From: Mucilaginibacter dorajii | GTDB taxonomy: Bacteria > Bacteroidota > Bacteroidia > Sphingobacteriales > Sphingobacteriaceae | DNA: 64,000 nt | Reading direction: 5' to 3' | NCBI RefSeq assembly: GCF_024808255.1 | Contig: NZ_JANTYS010000004.1 | Coordinates: forward strand, 1-64,000 | Translations under genes and position numbers: made by a program | The notes under the pieces: model-generated | Seen by the model: only the letters and a program-made list of their open reading frames with translations | The model's database searches: none | Told to the model about the DNA's origin: nothing | Part shown: in pieces, positions 17,777 to 26,270 of the stretch | Layout of the letters: each line of letters begins with the position of its first letter | Numbering within the stretch: the stretch's first letter is position 1

Positions 17777-18193
17777 CTATTCAAGTATCTCACTTAGCAT
17801 ACTTCTTGCTATACTATGCTTCACCAGCATGCTTATACCTATCGCAATGGTAAAAAATATTACAAAGAATAGCGGAGCGTAGTAATCCCCATGGTTTATA
17901 GCAAAAATTGAAAGGGCAGCTATTATTAATACAGGTGTCAGCAAATTGCTATACCAGGTAAATGTGATCAATGCGTCATTGTTTGATGAATTGATTTCAA
18001 ACCTGCCTCCATCCAATCGCTTTGCTGTTTCAAAATTCCACATCAGTTTAAAGGGTTCTTCATCAAATTCAACGCTGCTAACGGTAACGTTGTTAACCCT
18101 GTATTTGCCCTCATCTAATTTTGATACTATCCTGCCAATAACAACAGCAGGGGCAAGGCTGGTTGATTGTGATACTGTAAACTTTATTTTCAT
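17777..18193 (-). CDS. Unknown small membrane protein
   Basis: I do not recognise this protein. Using the ATG at 18193 (MKIKFTVSQSTSLAPAVVIG) it has 138 residues; an upstream ATG at 18247 would add 18. The first 85 residues look like a soluble beta-rich domain (KLDEGKYRVNNVTVSSVEFD), followed by two membrane segments at about residues 82-98 and 104-122, and a short charged tail. The neighbours are unrelated secreted proteins. It could be an inner-membrane protein with a cytosolic N-terminal domain. Confidence 0.6.
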   Translation of the reverse strand: MKIKFTVSQSTSLAPAVVIGRIVSKLDEGKYRVNNVTVSSVEFDEEPFKLMWNFETAKRLDGGRFEINSSNNDALITFTWYSNLLTPVLIIAALSIFAINHGDYYAPLFFVIFFTIAIGISMLVKHSIARSMLSEILE

Positions 18194-18310
18194 TGATGTA
18201 ATAAGGGCAAAGGTGAAGGTAATAAAGTATTCATTAATAGTTGCCATGTGTTTTTATTGCCCTGTTGATAATAGGCTTTGGCAGTGGCGGTTGGCTATTA
18301 CATGTTACTG

Positions 18311-18336
18311 GGGGTGTCCGTCCGTCTGGAGGTGCC
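18311..18336. repeat. Left inverted repeat flanking the FAD oxidoreductase gene
   Basis: GGGGTGTCCGTCCGTCTGGA and the following GGTGCC are the reverse complement, with two mismatches, of the element at 20599-20623. A further AACGGACAG occurs at about 18353. No transposase lies between the two copies. Confidence 0.65.
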
Positions 18337-18538
18337 AATGTTTTTTTAATGAACGGACAGCTGCAAAAGCATAGTAAAAAAGAAAGCAAACCATCGTTTC
18401 ATCAACCTAAGGCATACAGCGGCAAATTACTATTGGAAACTTATCTATATGTTGTATATGTTTGTTCAGCAAAGTCTTTTGCCTCAAAATTAAAAAAGAC
18501 TTTTGAGTGACCGCTATTTGCCTATCAAACCAATTGTT

Positions 18539-20566
18539 ATGAAACAACATCAAAGCGCCATAGCCTTGCTCATGATTGCCCTAAGCTTTATGATGGTACC
18601 GGGTGCGCAGGCCCAACAGAGGCCCGGTATTAAGGTAGATGTTTGTGTATATGGTGGCACATCCGCAGGAGTGATTGCTGCTTACACTGCAAAAAAGATG
18701 GGTAAAACCGTTGTACTGATAGAACCTGGTAAGCATTTGGGAGGGATGACATCCGGCGGATTAGGTTATACAGATATTGGCAACAAATATGTAGTTACCG
18801 GCCTTGCCCGCGATTTTTACCGGCGTGTTGGCAGTCATTACCAAAAATTTGAACAATGGGTGTTTGAACCTAAGGTGGCAGAGGGCATATTTAATGATTA
18901 CGTAAAGCGGGCAGGTTTTAGCGTAATGTATAATAACCGCATTATAAAAGTAACTAAAACCGCCAGTAAACTGCGGGAAATTGTGTTGGAAAATACTACC
19001 CTGCCAGCTGCGTACGGCCGTACCGCTATACAGGCTAAAGTATTTATTGATTGTACCTATGAAGGCGATTTGATGGCCATGGCCGGCGTTGCCTACAGGG
19101 TTGGGCGGGAAGCTAACAGCGAGTATAATGAAACCATTAACGGTACACAACTAATGGAAGGGCATCAACTCCCCGGCGGAATTGATCCCTATGTTGTGCC
19201 TGGTGCACCCCAAAGCGGCCTTTTATGGGGTGTAAGCAGCCAGCAGTTACAAACAACGGGCGCAGGCGATAAAAAGGTGCAGGCCTATAATTTTCGCATT
19301 ACCTTAACTAATGTGCCCGAAAATAGAATAGCCATTACTAAACCCGAAAATTACGATCCTAAGAAATATGAATTATTAATTCGCCTTAAGGAAAAACAGC
19401 CGTGGAAAGCGCTGACTGATGTGTTTATTTGGAGCATGATGCCTAATGGAAAAACAGATATCAATAATAAAGGCGGTTTTTCTACAGATATGATAGGGAT
19501 GAACTGGGACTACCCGGATGCCGATTATAACAAAAGGGCGGTGCTTTGGAAAGCACATGAAGATTATACCAAAGGCCTTTTATACTTTGTTGGAAACGAT
19601 GCGCGTATTCCGGCCTTCATCAGGGAGGAGATGCAAAAATGGGGATATCCTAAGGATGAGTTTACCGACAATCAGAACTGGACACCACAGCTTTATATCC
19701 GCGAAGCACGCCGTATGGTTGGCCAGCTGGTGATGACCCAGCATTATTGCCAGGGTAAAGAAGTAGCCGGCGATGGCATTGGCATGGCCGCTTACACCAT
19801 GGATTCGCATAATTGCGACCGCCTTGTAGTAAACGGGGAGGTGAAGAATGAAGGCAATGTTGAGGTGGGCGGGTTTGGGCCGTATCCAATTTCTTACAGG
19901 GCCATCATCCCAAAGGAAAAAGAGGCTGATAATTTATTTGTGCCGGTATGCCTGTCGGCCACTCACATCGCCTATGGTTCTATCCGGATGGAACCTGTAT
20001 TTATGGTACTGGCGCAATCAGCCGCGGTAGCCGCTTGCCAGGCTATCGATAAAAAAATACCTGTGCAGCAGGTAAACGTTGTAGCAGTGCAACAGATCCT
20101 AAAGGATGACCCACTTGCCGATAAAAGTGTACCGGAGATTTTGGTTGACGATAGTGACACGGCCCGGGTGAAAATAACAGGCGACTGGAAAATGGCGAAA
20201 AATGGCGGTTACGGCCCGTCATTCCTTTTAGATAGCGCTAAAGTTGCTCCAGCTGCTTCTGTGAAGTTTACCCCGGTGGTTGTTAAAGAAGGGGCTTATC
20301 ATGTCTATTCCTATTTTCCGAAGGTTAAAAACGCTGCCAGTAAAACGATGGTAATGGTTTATGACGGTCAAAAGGCGACTGAAAGGATAATAAACCAGTC
20401 GGATATACAAGTGCAGGGCCAAACATCCGGCGAATGGGTGTCGTTGGGTGAGTATCAACTGCCACGCGGAAAAAAAGCTTATGTACAGGTATCCAGTCAA
20501 AACGCGGATGGAGCTGTCATTGCCGACGCTGTGCTCTTTATTCCAGTAAATAAAACCGCTAAATAA
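18539..20566 (+). CDS. Secreted FAD-dependent oxidoreductase with golvesin-like C-terminal domain
   Basis: From the ATG at 18539 the protein has 675 residues. A signal peptide (1-26, ending AQAQ) directs it out of the cytoplasm, where FAD-dependent enzymes are less usual. The Rossmann fold begins at VDVCVYGGTSAGVIAAYTA (33-51), followed by IEPGKHLGGMTSGGLGYTDI, the pattern of the FAD_dependent_oxidored_2/PF12831 group often labelled xanthan lyase-like. The last 130 residues (KITGDWKMAKNGGYGPSF onward) look like a golvesin-type beta domain. The substrate is unknown; a carbohydrate is plausible. The upstream extension to 18503 is rejected because the signal peptide starts at this Met. It is bracketed by inverted repeats at 18311 and 20599. 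Confidence 0.78.
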   Translation: MKQHQSAIALLMIALSFMMVPGAQAQQRPGIKVDVCVYGGTSAGVIAAYTAKKMGKTVVLIEPGKHLGGMTSGGLGYTDIGNKYVVTGLARDFYRRVGSHYQKFEQWVFEPKVAEGIFNDYVKRAGFSVMYNNRIIKVTKTASKLREIVLENTTLPAAYGRTAIQAKVFIDCTYEGDLMAMAGVAYRVGREANSEYNETINGTQLMEGHQLPGGIDPYVVPGAPQSGLLWGVSSQQLQTTGAGDKKVQAYNFRITLTNVPENRIAITKPENYDPKKYELLIRLKEKQPWKALTDVFIWSMMPNGKTDINNKGGFSTDMIGMNWDYPDADYNKRAVLWKAHEDYTKGLLYFVGNDARIPAFIREEMQKWGYPKDEFTDNQNWTPQLYIREARRMVGQLVMTQHYCQGKEVAGDGIGMAAYTMDSHNCDRLVVNGEVKNEGNVEVGGFGPYPISYRAIIPKEKEADNLFVPVCLSATHIAYGSIRMEPVFMVLAQSAAVAACQAIDKKIPVQQVNVVAVQQILKDDPLADKSVPEILVDDSDTARVKITGDWKMAKNGGYGPSFLLDSAKVAPAASVKFTPVVVKEGAYHVYSYFPKVKNAASKTMVMVYDGQKATERIINQSDIQVQGQTSGEWVSLGEYQLPRGKKAYVQVSSQNADGAVIADAVLFIPVNKTAK

Positions 20567-20598
20567 TATTCGGCATTATGCATGTCATTCAAGTAACG

Positions 20599-20623
20599 GG
20601 CACCTCTGGACGGACGGACACCC
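20599..20623. repeat. Right inverted repeat flanking the FAD oxidoreductase gene
   Basis: GGCACCTCTGGACGGACGGA then CACCC is the inverse of the element at 18311-18336 with 23 of 25 bases matching. Downstream, at 20710-20741, lies a CTCAAATCTCATATCTAACA repeat that recurs at 63839-63860. Confidence 0.65.
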
Positions 20624-20750
20624 AGAAAACCTCAAATCAAAAATAAACGGCGAAGCCTTCAACGAAGTTAATCCGAAATCGAAATTCCGCAATCCGAAAT
20701 TTAATTAGTCTCCTATCTCAAATCTCATATCTAACATCTATTTTTACGCC

Positions 20751-21455
20751 ATGAGTATCCGGGTAGAAGCATTAACAAAAGTTTACGGCGAGCAAAAGGC
20801 GGTTGATGGCATTAGTTTTATGGCAGGGCCTGGTGTATTGGGCTTTTTAGGGCCAAATGGAGCCGGTAAATCAACCACCATGAAAATACTTACGGGCTTT
20901 ATACCGCAAACATCGGGCACGGCATCGGTGTGTGGGTTTGATGTGGTAAGCCAATCGCTTGATGTGCGCAAACACATTGGTTACCTGCCCGAGAGTAATC
21001 CGTTGTACCTGGATATGTATGTAAAGGAATCATTGGCCTTTATAGCCGGCATTCATAAGGTTGCCGAACCTGAAGCCCGCATAGCCGAAGTGATTGAACA
21101 AACCGGTCTGGGCCCCGAGCAGCATAAAAAGATAGGGCAGCTATCAAAAGGCTACCGCCAGCGGGTAGGGCTTGCGCAGGCTATTATTCATAACCCCGAT
21201 GTATTGATATTGGACGAACCAACATCGGGCCTTGATCCTAACCAGCTGATAGGCATCCGCCAGTTGATAACCGATTTGGGTAAAACCAAAACCATCATCC
21301 TATCTACCCATATTATGCAGGAGGTTGAAGCCGTTTGCGATAAGGTGATCATCATTAATAAAGGAAAAATTGTTGCCGATGATACCCTGTCGGGTTTACG
21401 TAACAAGAACAGCAACAGCACACTTGAGCAAATATTTATTAGCCTCACTAATTGA
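20751..21455 (+). CDS. gldA: Gliding-type ABC transporter ATP-binding subunit (GldA-like)
   Basis: The 234-residue ATPase has all ABC motifs: Walker A GPNGAGKST (about 33-41), signature LSKGYRQRVGLAQ (about 129-141), Walker B VLILDEPTSGLDP and the H-loop LSTHIMQEVE. MKILTGFIPQTSGTASVCGF and LPESNPLYLDMYVKESL are typical of GldA and its Nod-factor-export-like relatives. It should energise the GldF/GldG membrane component encoded at 22597-25002. GldA and GldFG are required for gliding in Flavobacterium johnsoniae, but they also occur in non-gliding relatives, so motility is not proven. A beta-barrel gene and a repeat field separate the two parts. Confidence 0.8.
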   Translation: MSIRVEALTKVYGEQKAVDGISFMAGPGVLGFLGPNGAGKSTTMKILTGFIPQTSGTASVCGFDVVSQSLDVRKHIGYLPESNPLYLDMYVKESLAFIAGIHKVAEPEARIAEVIEQTGLGPEQHKKIGQLSKGYRQRVGLAQAIIHNPDVLILDEPTSGLDPNQLIGIRQLITDLGKTKTIILSTHIMQEVEAVCDKVIIINKGKIVADDTLSGLRNKNSNSTLEQIFISLTN

Positions 21456-21502
21456 GATGATCAATAAAATACCTATTTTCGAATCCTAAATCCTTAAACA
21501 AT

Positions 21503-22147
21503 ATGAAAAAAACCTTACTCGCATTAGTCGTTTTAGTATGTGCCGCGTTAACAAGTTATGCCCAGGTGCCTGGCGAAGGTAGTTCGGGAATACGGCTTAG
21601 CGGTGGCTTTAACGTTGGCGGCACCATTGGGCACAATGCCAGCGATTACCCTGTAGCTTCGGGTGTAAATTTGAATTTAGAGATCCCTGTAAATGAGGAT
21701 GTACCCTTAAATATTATCTTAAAAACGGGCTACACCGGTTTTATATCAAAAGATGGTTACAGCACGGGTTATTCAAATGGCGAAAGTTACAGCTATGGCT
21801 CTATAGTTTCCTTTGTACCTGCGCAAATAGGTGTAAGGGTATATGTAAACAAACTTTTTTTTGAAGGTGCCGCCGGTGCTTCTTTTTGCATCAATTCAGA
21901 TCCTTCCGCATATACCAGTAAAAAAACAGCCTTGTTGGTATCACCCGCAATAGGTTATGGCTGGCGCTTTGGCTACTCAGAAAAGTTTGGTTTGGATTTA
22001 AGCCTGGCCTACGAAGCCCGTATTGAACCCACACGCGAAACTACCACCAATTATGATGATGGCAGCGGTTTCTCTACCAGTATCACAACATCTACCGGCG
22101 CATATAACCAGGTAGCATTGCGTGTAGCATTCAGCTTTGGATTGTAA
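21503..22147 (+). CDS. Probable outer-membrane beta-barrel protein
   Basis: The 214-residue protein has a signal peptide (1-20, ending SYAQ) and alternating hydrophobic beta strands throughout, and it ends in aromatic FSFGL, the usual terminal strand of an outer-membrane barrel. Gly/Ser/Tyr-rich segments (DGYSTGYSNGESYSYGS) may be surface loops. I do not recognise a specific family. It lies between gldA and gldFG, but no functional link is known; the stop codon is followed at once by the tandem-repeat field. Confidence 0.65.
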   Translation: MKKTLLALVVLVCAALTSYAQVPGEGSSGIRLSGGFNVGGTIGHNASDYPVASGVNLNLEIPVNEDVPLNIILKTGYTGFISKDGYSTGYSNGESYSYGSIVSFVPAQIGVRVYVNKLFFEGAAGASFCINSDPSAYTSKKTALLVSPAIGYGWRFGYSEKFGLDLSLAYEARIEPTRETTTNYDDGSGFSTSITTSTGAYNQVALRVAFSFGL

Positions 22148-22157
22148 AGCTGCGCAG

Positions 22158-22395
22158 TCATTACGCTTCGCTGTCATTTGCTTCGCGTCATTGGGGCATT
22201 ACGCTTTGCTGTCATTTGCTTCGCGTCATTGGGGCATTGCGCTTTGCTGTTATTTTGCTTCGCAGTCATTGGGGCATTGCGCTTTGCTGTCATTTGCTTC
22301 GCGTCATTGGGGCATTGCGCTTTGGTGTCATTTGCTTCGCAGTCATTGGGGCATTGCGCTTTGGTGTCATTTGCTTCGCAGTCATTGGGGTTTTA
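22158..22395. repeat. Six tandem copies of a 38-40 base repeat
   Basis: The unit begins GTCATTGGGGCATTGCGCTT and ends GTCATTTGCTTCGC. The first copy lacks part of the unit, and copies differ by a few substitutions (TTGCTG/TTGGTG) and by an extra A. Copies abut with no spacers, so this is not CRISPR. Because 38 is not a multiple of three, all frames translate to similar hydrophobic peptides, which creates false ORFs. It forms an inverted pair with the array at 22441-22535. Confidence 0.9.
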
Positions 22396-22440
22396 ATTTG
22401 ATTTCTTTAAAACAACCAACAATGATTTGAATTTACCTTA

Positions 22441-22535
22441 ATGACCCAATGACCCAATGACCCAATGACCCAATGACCCAATGACCCAATGACCCAATGA
22501 CCCAATGACGCGAAGCAAATAACCGCGAAGCGAAA
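22441..22535. repeat. Eight tandem ATGACCCA octamers and inverted tail
   Basis: Eight perfect ATGACCCA units occupy 22441-22504. They lead into ATGACGCGAAGCAAATAACC and GCGAAGCGAAATGAC, the reverse complement of the end of the 38-base unit upstream (GTCATTTGCTTCGCGTCAT). The two arrays can pair extensively. It ends about 60 bases before the gldFG start and could form a large hairpin in the leader, or vary in copy number by slippage. Confidence 0.9.
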
Positions 22536-22596
22536 TGACTCTTTGCTTTAGTATATTATTGTTGTAATTTCGGCGTTTCAGCATAAATACACAGCA

Positions 22597-25002
22597 GTGC
22601 TTAGCATCTTAAAAAAAGAAATAACATCATACCTCAGCTCGTTGGTAGCCTATGTTACCATTGGCGTATTTTTACTGGTATTAGGATTATTCCTGTGGGT
22701 ATTCCCAGATTCAAGTATCCTCGATTATGGTTACGCCGGCCTGGATAGCCTGTTTAGCACCGCTCCCTATTTGTTCATGTTCCTTATCCCGGCCATCACC
22801 ATGCGTTCCTTAGCCGAAGAGCGCAAGGAAGGCACGTTCGAGCTGCTGTTTACCCGTGCATTAAAGGACTGGGAAATAGTGTTGGGTAAATACCTGGCCT
22901 GCCTGCTTATTGTGCTTTTTGCGCTGCTGCCTACGTTGGTATACTACTTTTCGGTAAGTACATTGGGTACACCGCAAGGTAATATAGATAGCGGCGCGGT
23001 TATAGGCTCGTACATCGGTTTGTTTTTGTTAGGTGGAGCATTTGTGGCGATAGGTATGTTCGCATCGTCTATCACCAAAAATCAGATCATCGCTTTCACG
23101 GTGGCCGTTTTCCTATGCTTCTTTTTCTACAGCGGGTTCGATTCATTGAGCCAGCTGCTATCCCTGCAGGATTTTAACCTGCAAAGCCTGGGCATTACGG
23201 CGCACTATCAATCGGTGAGCCGTGGGGTACTGGATACCCGCGATTTGGCTTACTTTTTATTGGTAGCCACCTTTTTTATTTGGCTTACCTTATTTATACT
23301 CATCAAACAAAGGCAAAAAAAACTGCGTGGTACTCCTATGTTGAGCCTGCTTTCACTGTTTATTTTCTTCGGACTGTTAACTCAATCTGTTTTTACCCGG
23401 TTTGATTTTACCACCGAGAAGCGCTTTACCATATCGCCCATTAGCAGGCATATTATGGATAGCCTGCAAAAGCCGGTGAAGGTTACCGTTTACCTGCAAG
23501 GTAGTGGTCTGCCCAGCGGCTTAAGGCACCTGCAAAGCGCAACTAAGGACATGCTGAGCGATTTAAAGGCCTACAGCCACGGCAATATTCAGTTTGAATT
23601 TGTAGACCTGCTGTCGTCAATCAAAAACCTGCCGCAGGATAAGCAAAAGCAAACTTACGAGGATTTTGAGGCCAAAGGCGTTGTCGGCCAAAACCTAAGC
23701 TTTAAAACAGATGATGGCGTATCGCAAAAGCTCATCTTCCCCGAAGCTGTGGTTAAAGCGGGCGACAGAGAGATTGTAGTAAACCTTATTCAAACCCGAA
23801 TTGGTTTATCAGATGATGAACAGATCAATAACTCTATCCAGAATTTAGAATACGCTTTTTCATCGGCCATAAAAAAGGTTGTTAAAGGTGGTAAACCCCA
23901 GATAGGCTTTACCGAAGGTCATCATGAACTGAACGATGTGCAGCTTAACGACGCTATGAAATCATTATCGGATGGGTTTGAAGTAGGCCGGTTAAATCTG
24001 TCGGTTATTCCTTTCAAGGCCTTAATGAATATCAAGTTACTGGTAATCCCTAAACCCGATACCAAATTTACCGAACTGGAAAAATTTAAGCTCGACCAAT
24101 ACATTATGCGCGGCGGCCGGGTGCTATGGACGATAGACCAGGTAAGCGCCGAACTGGACAGCCTGCGCGGTCATGGCGGCGAGCAGCTGGCTTTTCCCAA
24201 ACAATTGAATTTAGATGATCAGCTATTCATGTACGGTGTGCGGATCAATTACGACCTGATAGCCGACTTAAGTGCAGCGCAGATTCCCGTAAGTACCGGT
24301 GATGTAGGCGGGCAGGCACAAATTCAAATGCTGCCCTGGTTGTTTTACCCGGTACTAATGCCATTGGCCAAACACCCCATCGTAAAAAACCTGGATGCCA
24401 TCAATAGCCAGTTCATCAGTACCATTGATTTGCTCGAAACCAAAAATGTGAAGAAAACCATATTGCTGAGTTCTTCGCCCTATAACCATAAAGTAACAGC
24501 GCCGCACCTGCTATCGTTACAGGCATTGGAACAGGAGCCGAACCCTAAAGATTTTCAGGGTACCCCTAAAACGGTTGCCGTTTTATTGGAAGGCAGGTTT
24601 GTATCCAACTGGCGTAACCGCCCCTTGCCCGATAGCCTGAAAGAGCCTGTTACCATTATGCCCGAAAGTGTGCCTACCAAAATGGTGGTGATAAGCGATG
24701 GCGATATTTTAAAGAACCAGGTAGGCAGGGATGGCTCGCCTTACCCGTTGGGGTATGATCATTACACCCAGCAAAGCTACGGCAACAAAAACCTGCTGTT
24801 AAACATAGCAGATTACATGACCGACGACTCGGGCCTTATTGCCCTGCGTACCAAAGAGATCAAGATCCGCCTGTTGAACCGTGCCCGCATCCGCAACGAA
24901 AAGCTATATTGGCAGCTGGTAAACACGGTTGGTCCATTAGCTTTGGTGTTGATATGTGCTATTTTTCAACATTATTTCCGCAGACGAAAGTATGCCCATT
25001 AA
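22597..25002 (+). CDS. gldFG: GldF-GldG fusion: ABC permease plus substrate-binding-like subunit
   Basis: The 801-residue protein starts at GTG 22597 (MLSILKKEITSYLSSLVAYV). Residues 1-235 are a GldF-type permease with about six membrane segments and the motif RSLAEERKEGTFELLFTRAL. After a short basic linker (KQRQKKLRG) a new membrane segment opens a GldG-type region (FTRFDFTTEKRFTISPISRH) that runs to a final membrane segment near 775-795. In Flavobacterium johnsoniae gldF and gldG are separate genes, so this is a natural fusion of the two. It should work with the GldA-like ATPase. No frameshift or internal stop is present, and no ATG is available at the start. Confidence 0.82.
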   Translation: MLSILKKEITSYLSSLVAYVTIGVFLLVLGLFLWVFPDSSILDYGYAGLDSLFSTAPYLFMFLIPAITMRSLAEERKEGTFELLFTRALKDWEIVLGKYLACLLIVLFALLPTLVYYFSVSTLGTPQGNIDSGAVIGSYIGLFLLGGAFVAIGMFASSITKNQIIAFTVAVFLCFFFYSGFDSLSQLLSLQDFNLQSLGITAHYQSVSRGVLDTRDLAYFLLVATFFIWLTLFILIKQRQKKLRGTPMLSLLSLFIFFGLLTQSVFTRFDFTTEKRFTISPISRHIMDSLQKPVKVTVYLQGSGLPSGLRHLQSATKDMLSDLKAYSHGNIQFEFVDLLSSIKNLPQDKQKQTYEDFEAKGVVGQNLSFKTDDGVSQKLIFPEAVVKAGDREIVVNLIQTRIGLSDDEQINNSIQNLEYAFSSAIKKVVKGGKPQIGFTEGHHELNDVQLNDAMKSLSDGFEVGRLNLSVIPFKALMNIKLLVIPKPDTKFTELEKFKLDQYIMRGGRVLWTIDQVSAELDSLRGHGGEQLAFPKQLNLDDQLFMYGVRINYDLIADLSAAQIPVSTGDVGGQAQIQMLPWLFYPVLMPLAKHPIVKNLDAINSQFISTIDLLETKNVKKTILLSSSPYNHKVTAPHLLSLQALEQEPNPKDFQGTPKTVAVLLEGRFVSNWRNRPLPDSLKEPVTIMPESVPTKMVVISDGDILKNQVGRDGSPYPLGYDHYTQQSYGNKNLLLNIADYMTDDSGLIALRTKEIKIRLLNRARIRNEKLYWQLVNTVGPLALVLICAIFQHYFRRRKYAH

Positions 25003-25008
25003 ATTTTA

Positions 25009-25016
25009 TATTTTTG
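25009..25016 (+). promoter_or_regulatory. -7 element of dnaN
   Basis: TATTTTTG matches TAnnTTTG 19 bases upstream of the dnaN ATG, just beyond the gldFG stop. No clear -33 TTTG is present. Confidence 0.5.
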
Positions 25017-25035
25017 ATAGATTAATTAGACCCAT

Positions 25036-26160
25036 ATGAGATTTATTGTTTCTACCACAACCTTACTCAAGCAACTGCAGGCAGTAAGCGGCGCTTTAAG
25101 TAACAGTACCGTTTTGCCTATACTGGAAAACTTTTTGTTTGAAATAAAGGAAGGAAACTTAACCATTTCTGCAACAGACCTGCAAACCAGCATGACCACC
25201 TCTTTACCTGTTGAAGCTAAAGAGAACGGCCGCATAGCTATACCATCGCGTATTTTATTAGATACCTTAAAATCGTTACCAGAGCAGCCTGTTGCTTTTT
25301 CTGTTGATGACAGCACCTTTGCCATTGAAATTAACGCAGGCGACGGTAAATACAAACTAAGCGGCGAGAATGGTGAGGATTTCCCTAAAATTCCGGTTGT
25401 TGAAAACGCGTCGTCGGTAAACTTACCGGCATCGGTTTTAGCCGAAGCTATAAACAAAACCATCTTCGCGGTAAGTAACGATGAGTTACGCCCTGCCATG
25501 ACTGGTGTATTTTGCCAGTTAAGCCAGCAGCACCTTACCTTTGTAGCTACCGATGCCCACAAGCTGGTACGCTACCGCCGTAAAGATGCCAAGGCGGCAA
25601 CTGCTACTTCGTTCATTTTACCAAAAAAGGCGTTAACGCTTTTAAAATCATCATTACCAAGTGATGATGTAAACGTATCTGTTGAATATAACTCAACCAG
25701 CGCGTTTTTTAAATTTGGAAACATTAACCTGGTATGCCGCTTAATTGACGAGCGTTACCCGGATTATGAAGCAGTTATTCCACAAAACAATCCCAATAAA
25801 TTAACAATAGACAGGCTTACTTTCTTAGGATCGTTAAGTCGTGTGGCTATCTACGCCAACAAAACCACTCACCAGGTAAGGCTTAAAATCAACGGCAGCG
25901 AATTGAATATCTCATCAGAAGATATTGACTTTGCAAATGAAGCTCATGAGCGTTTAAGCTGCCAATATGAAGGTGACGACATGGAAATTGGCTTCAATGC
26001 ACGTTTTTTAATAGAAATGTTGAAGAATTTAAGTTGCGAAGAAGTATCTTTGGAGATGTCGACTCCTAACCGTGCCGGCTTATTGCTGCCACAGGGTGGT
26101 GATGAAAATGAAGATGTGCTGATGCTGGTTATGCCGGTGATGCTCAATAGTTATGCTTAA
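25036..26160 (+). CDS. dnaN: DNA polymerase III beta subunit (sliding clamp)
   Basis: The 374-residue protein has normal clamp length and forms the ring that tethers DNA polymerase III. It starts MRFIVSTTTLLKQLQAVSGA and shows three clamp subdomains, with FVATDAHKLVRYR in the second and a C-terminus ending MLVMPVMLNSYA that carries the conserved MPV/MPM-type motif. dnaA and a replication origin are not beside it, unlike in many other phyla. A good terminator follows at 26191-26219, so it appears to be monocistronic. Confidence 0.95.
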   Translation: MRFIVSTTTLLKQLQAVSGALSNSTVLPILENFLFEIKEGNLTISATDLQTSMTTSLPVEAKENGRIAIPSRILLDTLKSLPEQPVAFSVDDSTFAIEINAGDGKYKLSGENGEDFPKIPVVENASSVNLPASVLAEAINKTIFAVSNDELRPAMTGVFCQLSQQHLTFVATDAHKLVRYRRKDAKAATATSFILPKKALTLLKSSLPSDDVNVSVEYNSTSAFFKFGNINLVCRLIDERYPDYEAVIPQNNPNKLTIDRLTFLGSLSRVAIYANKTTHQVRLKINGSELNISSEDIDFANEAHERLSCQYEGDDMEIGFNARFLIEMLKNLSCEEVSLEMSTPNRAGLLLPQGGDENEDVLMLVMPVMLNSYA

Positions 26161-26190
26161 GTGTAAACTTAAATTATAAATCCAAAACAG

Positions 26191-26219
26191 AGTCCGGCTT
26201 TAAAAACCGGACTTTTTTG
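26191..26219 (+). terminator. Intrinsic terminator of dnaN
   Basis: AGTCCGG, an eight-base A-rich loop and CCGGACT are followed by a run of T (ACTTTTTTG). Confidence 0.85.
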
Positions 26220-26270
26220 TTCACTGTGGATAACAAAAATTACCATAAGCAGTTATAGCTTATAATTAAT

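Noticed and set aside
22158-22395. Possible CRISPR array
   Set aside because: Repeats abut with no unique spacers and no cas genes are nearby; it is a plain tandem array.
22137-22430. 97-codon ORF across the 38-base repeats
   Set aside because: It is repeat translation, hydrophobic in all three frames, and starts inside the end of the beta-barrel gene.
25036-26160. Replication origin near dnaN
   Set aside because: No dnaA, no DnaA-box cluster and no origin-like unwinding region are visible around it.
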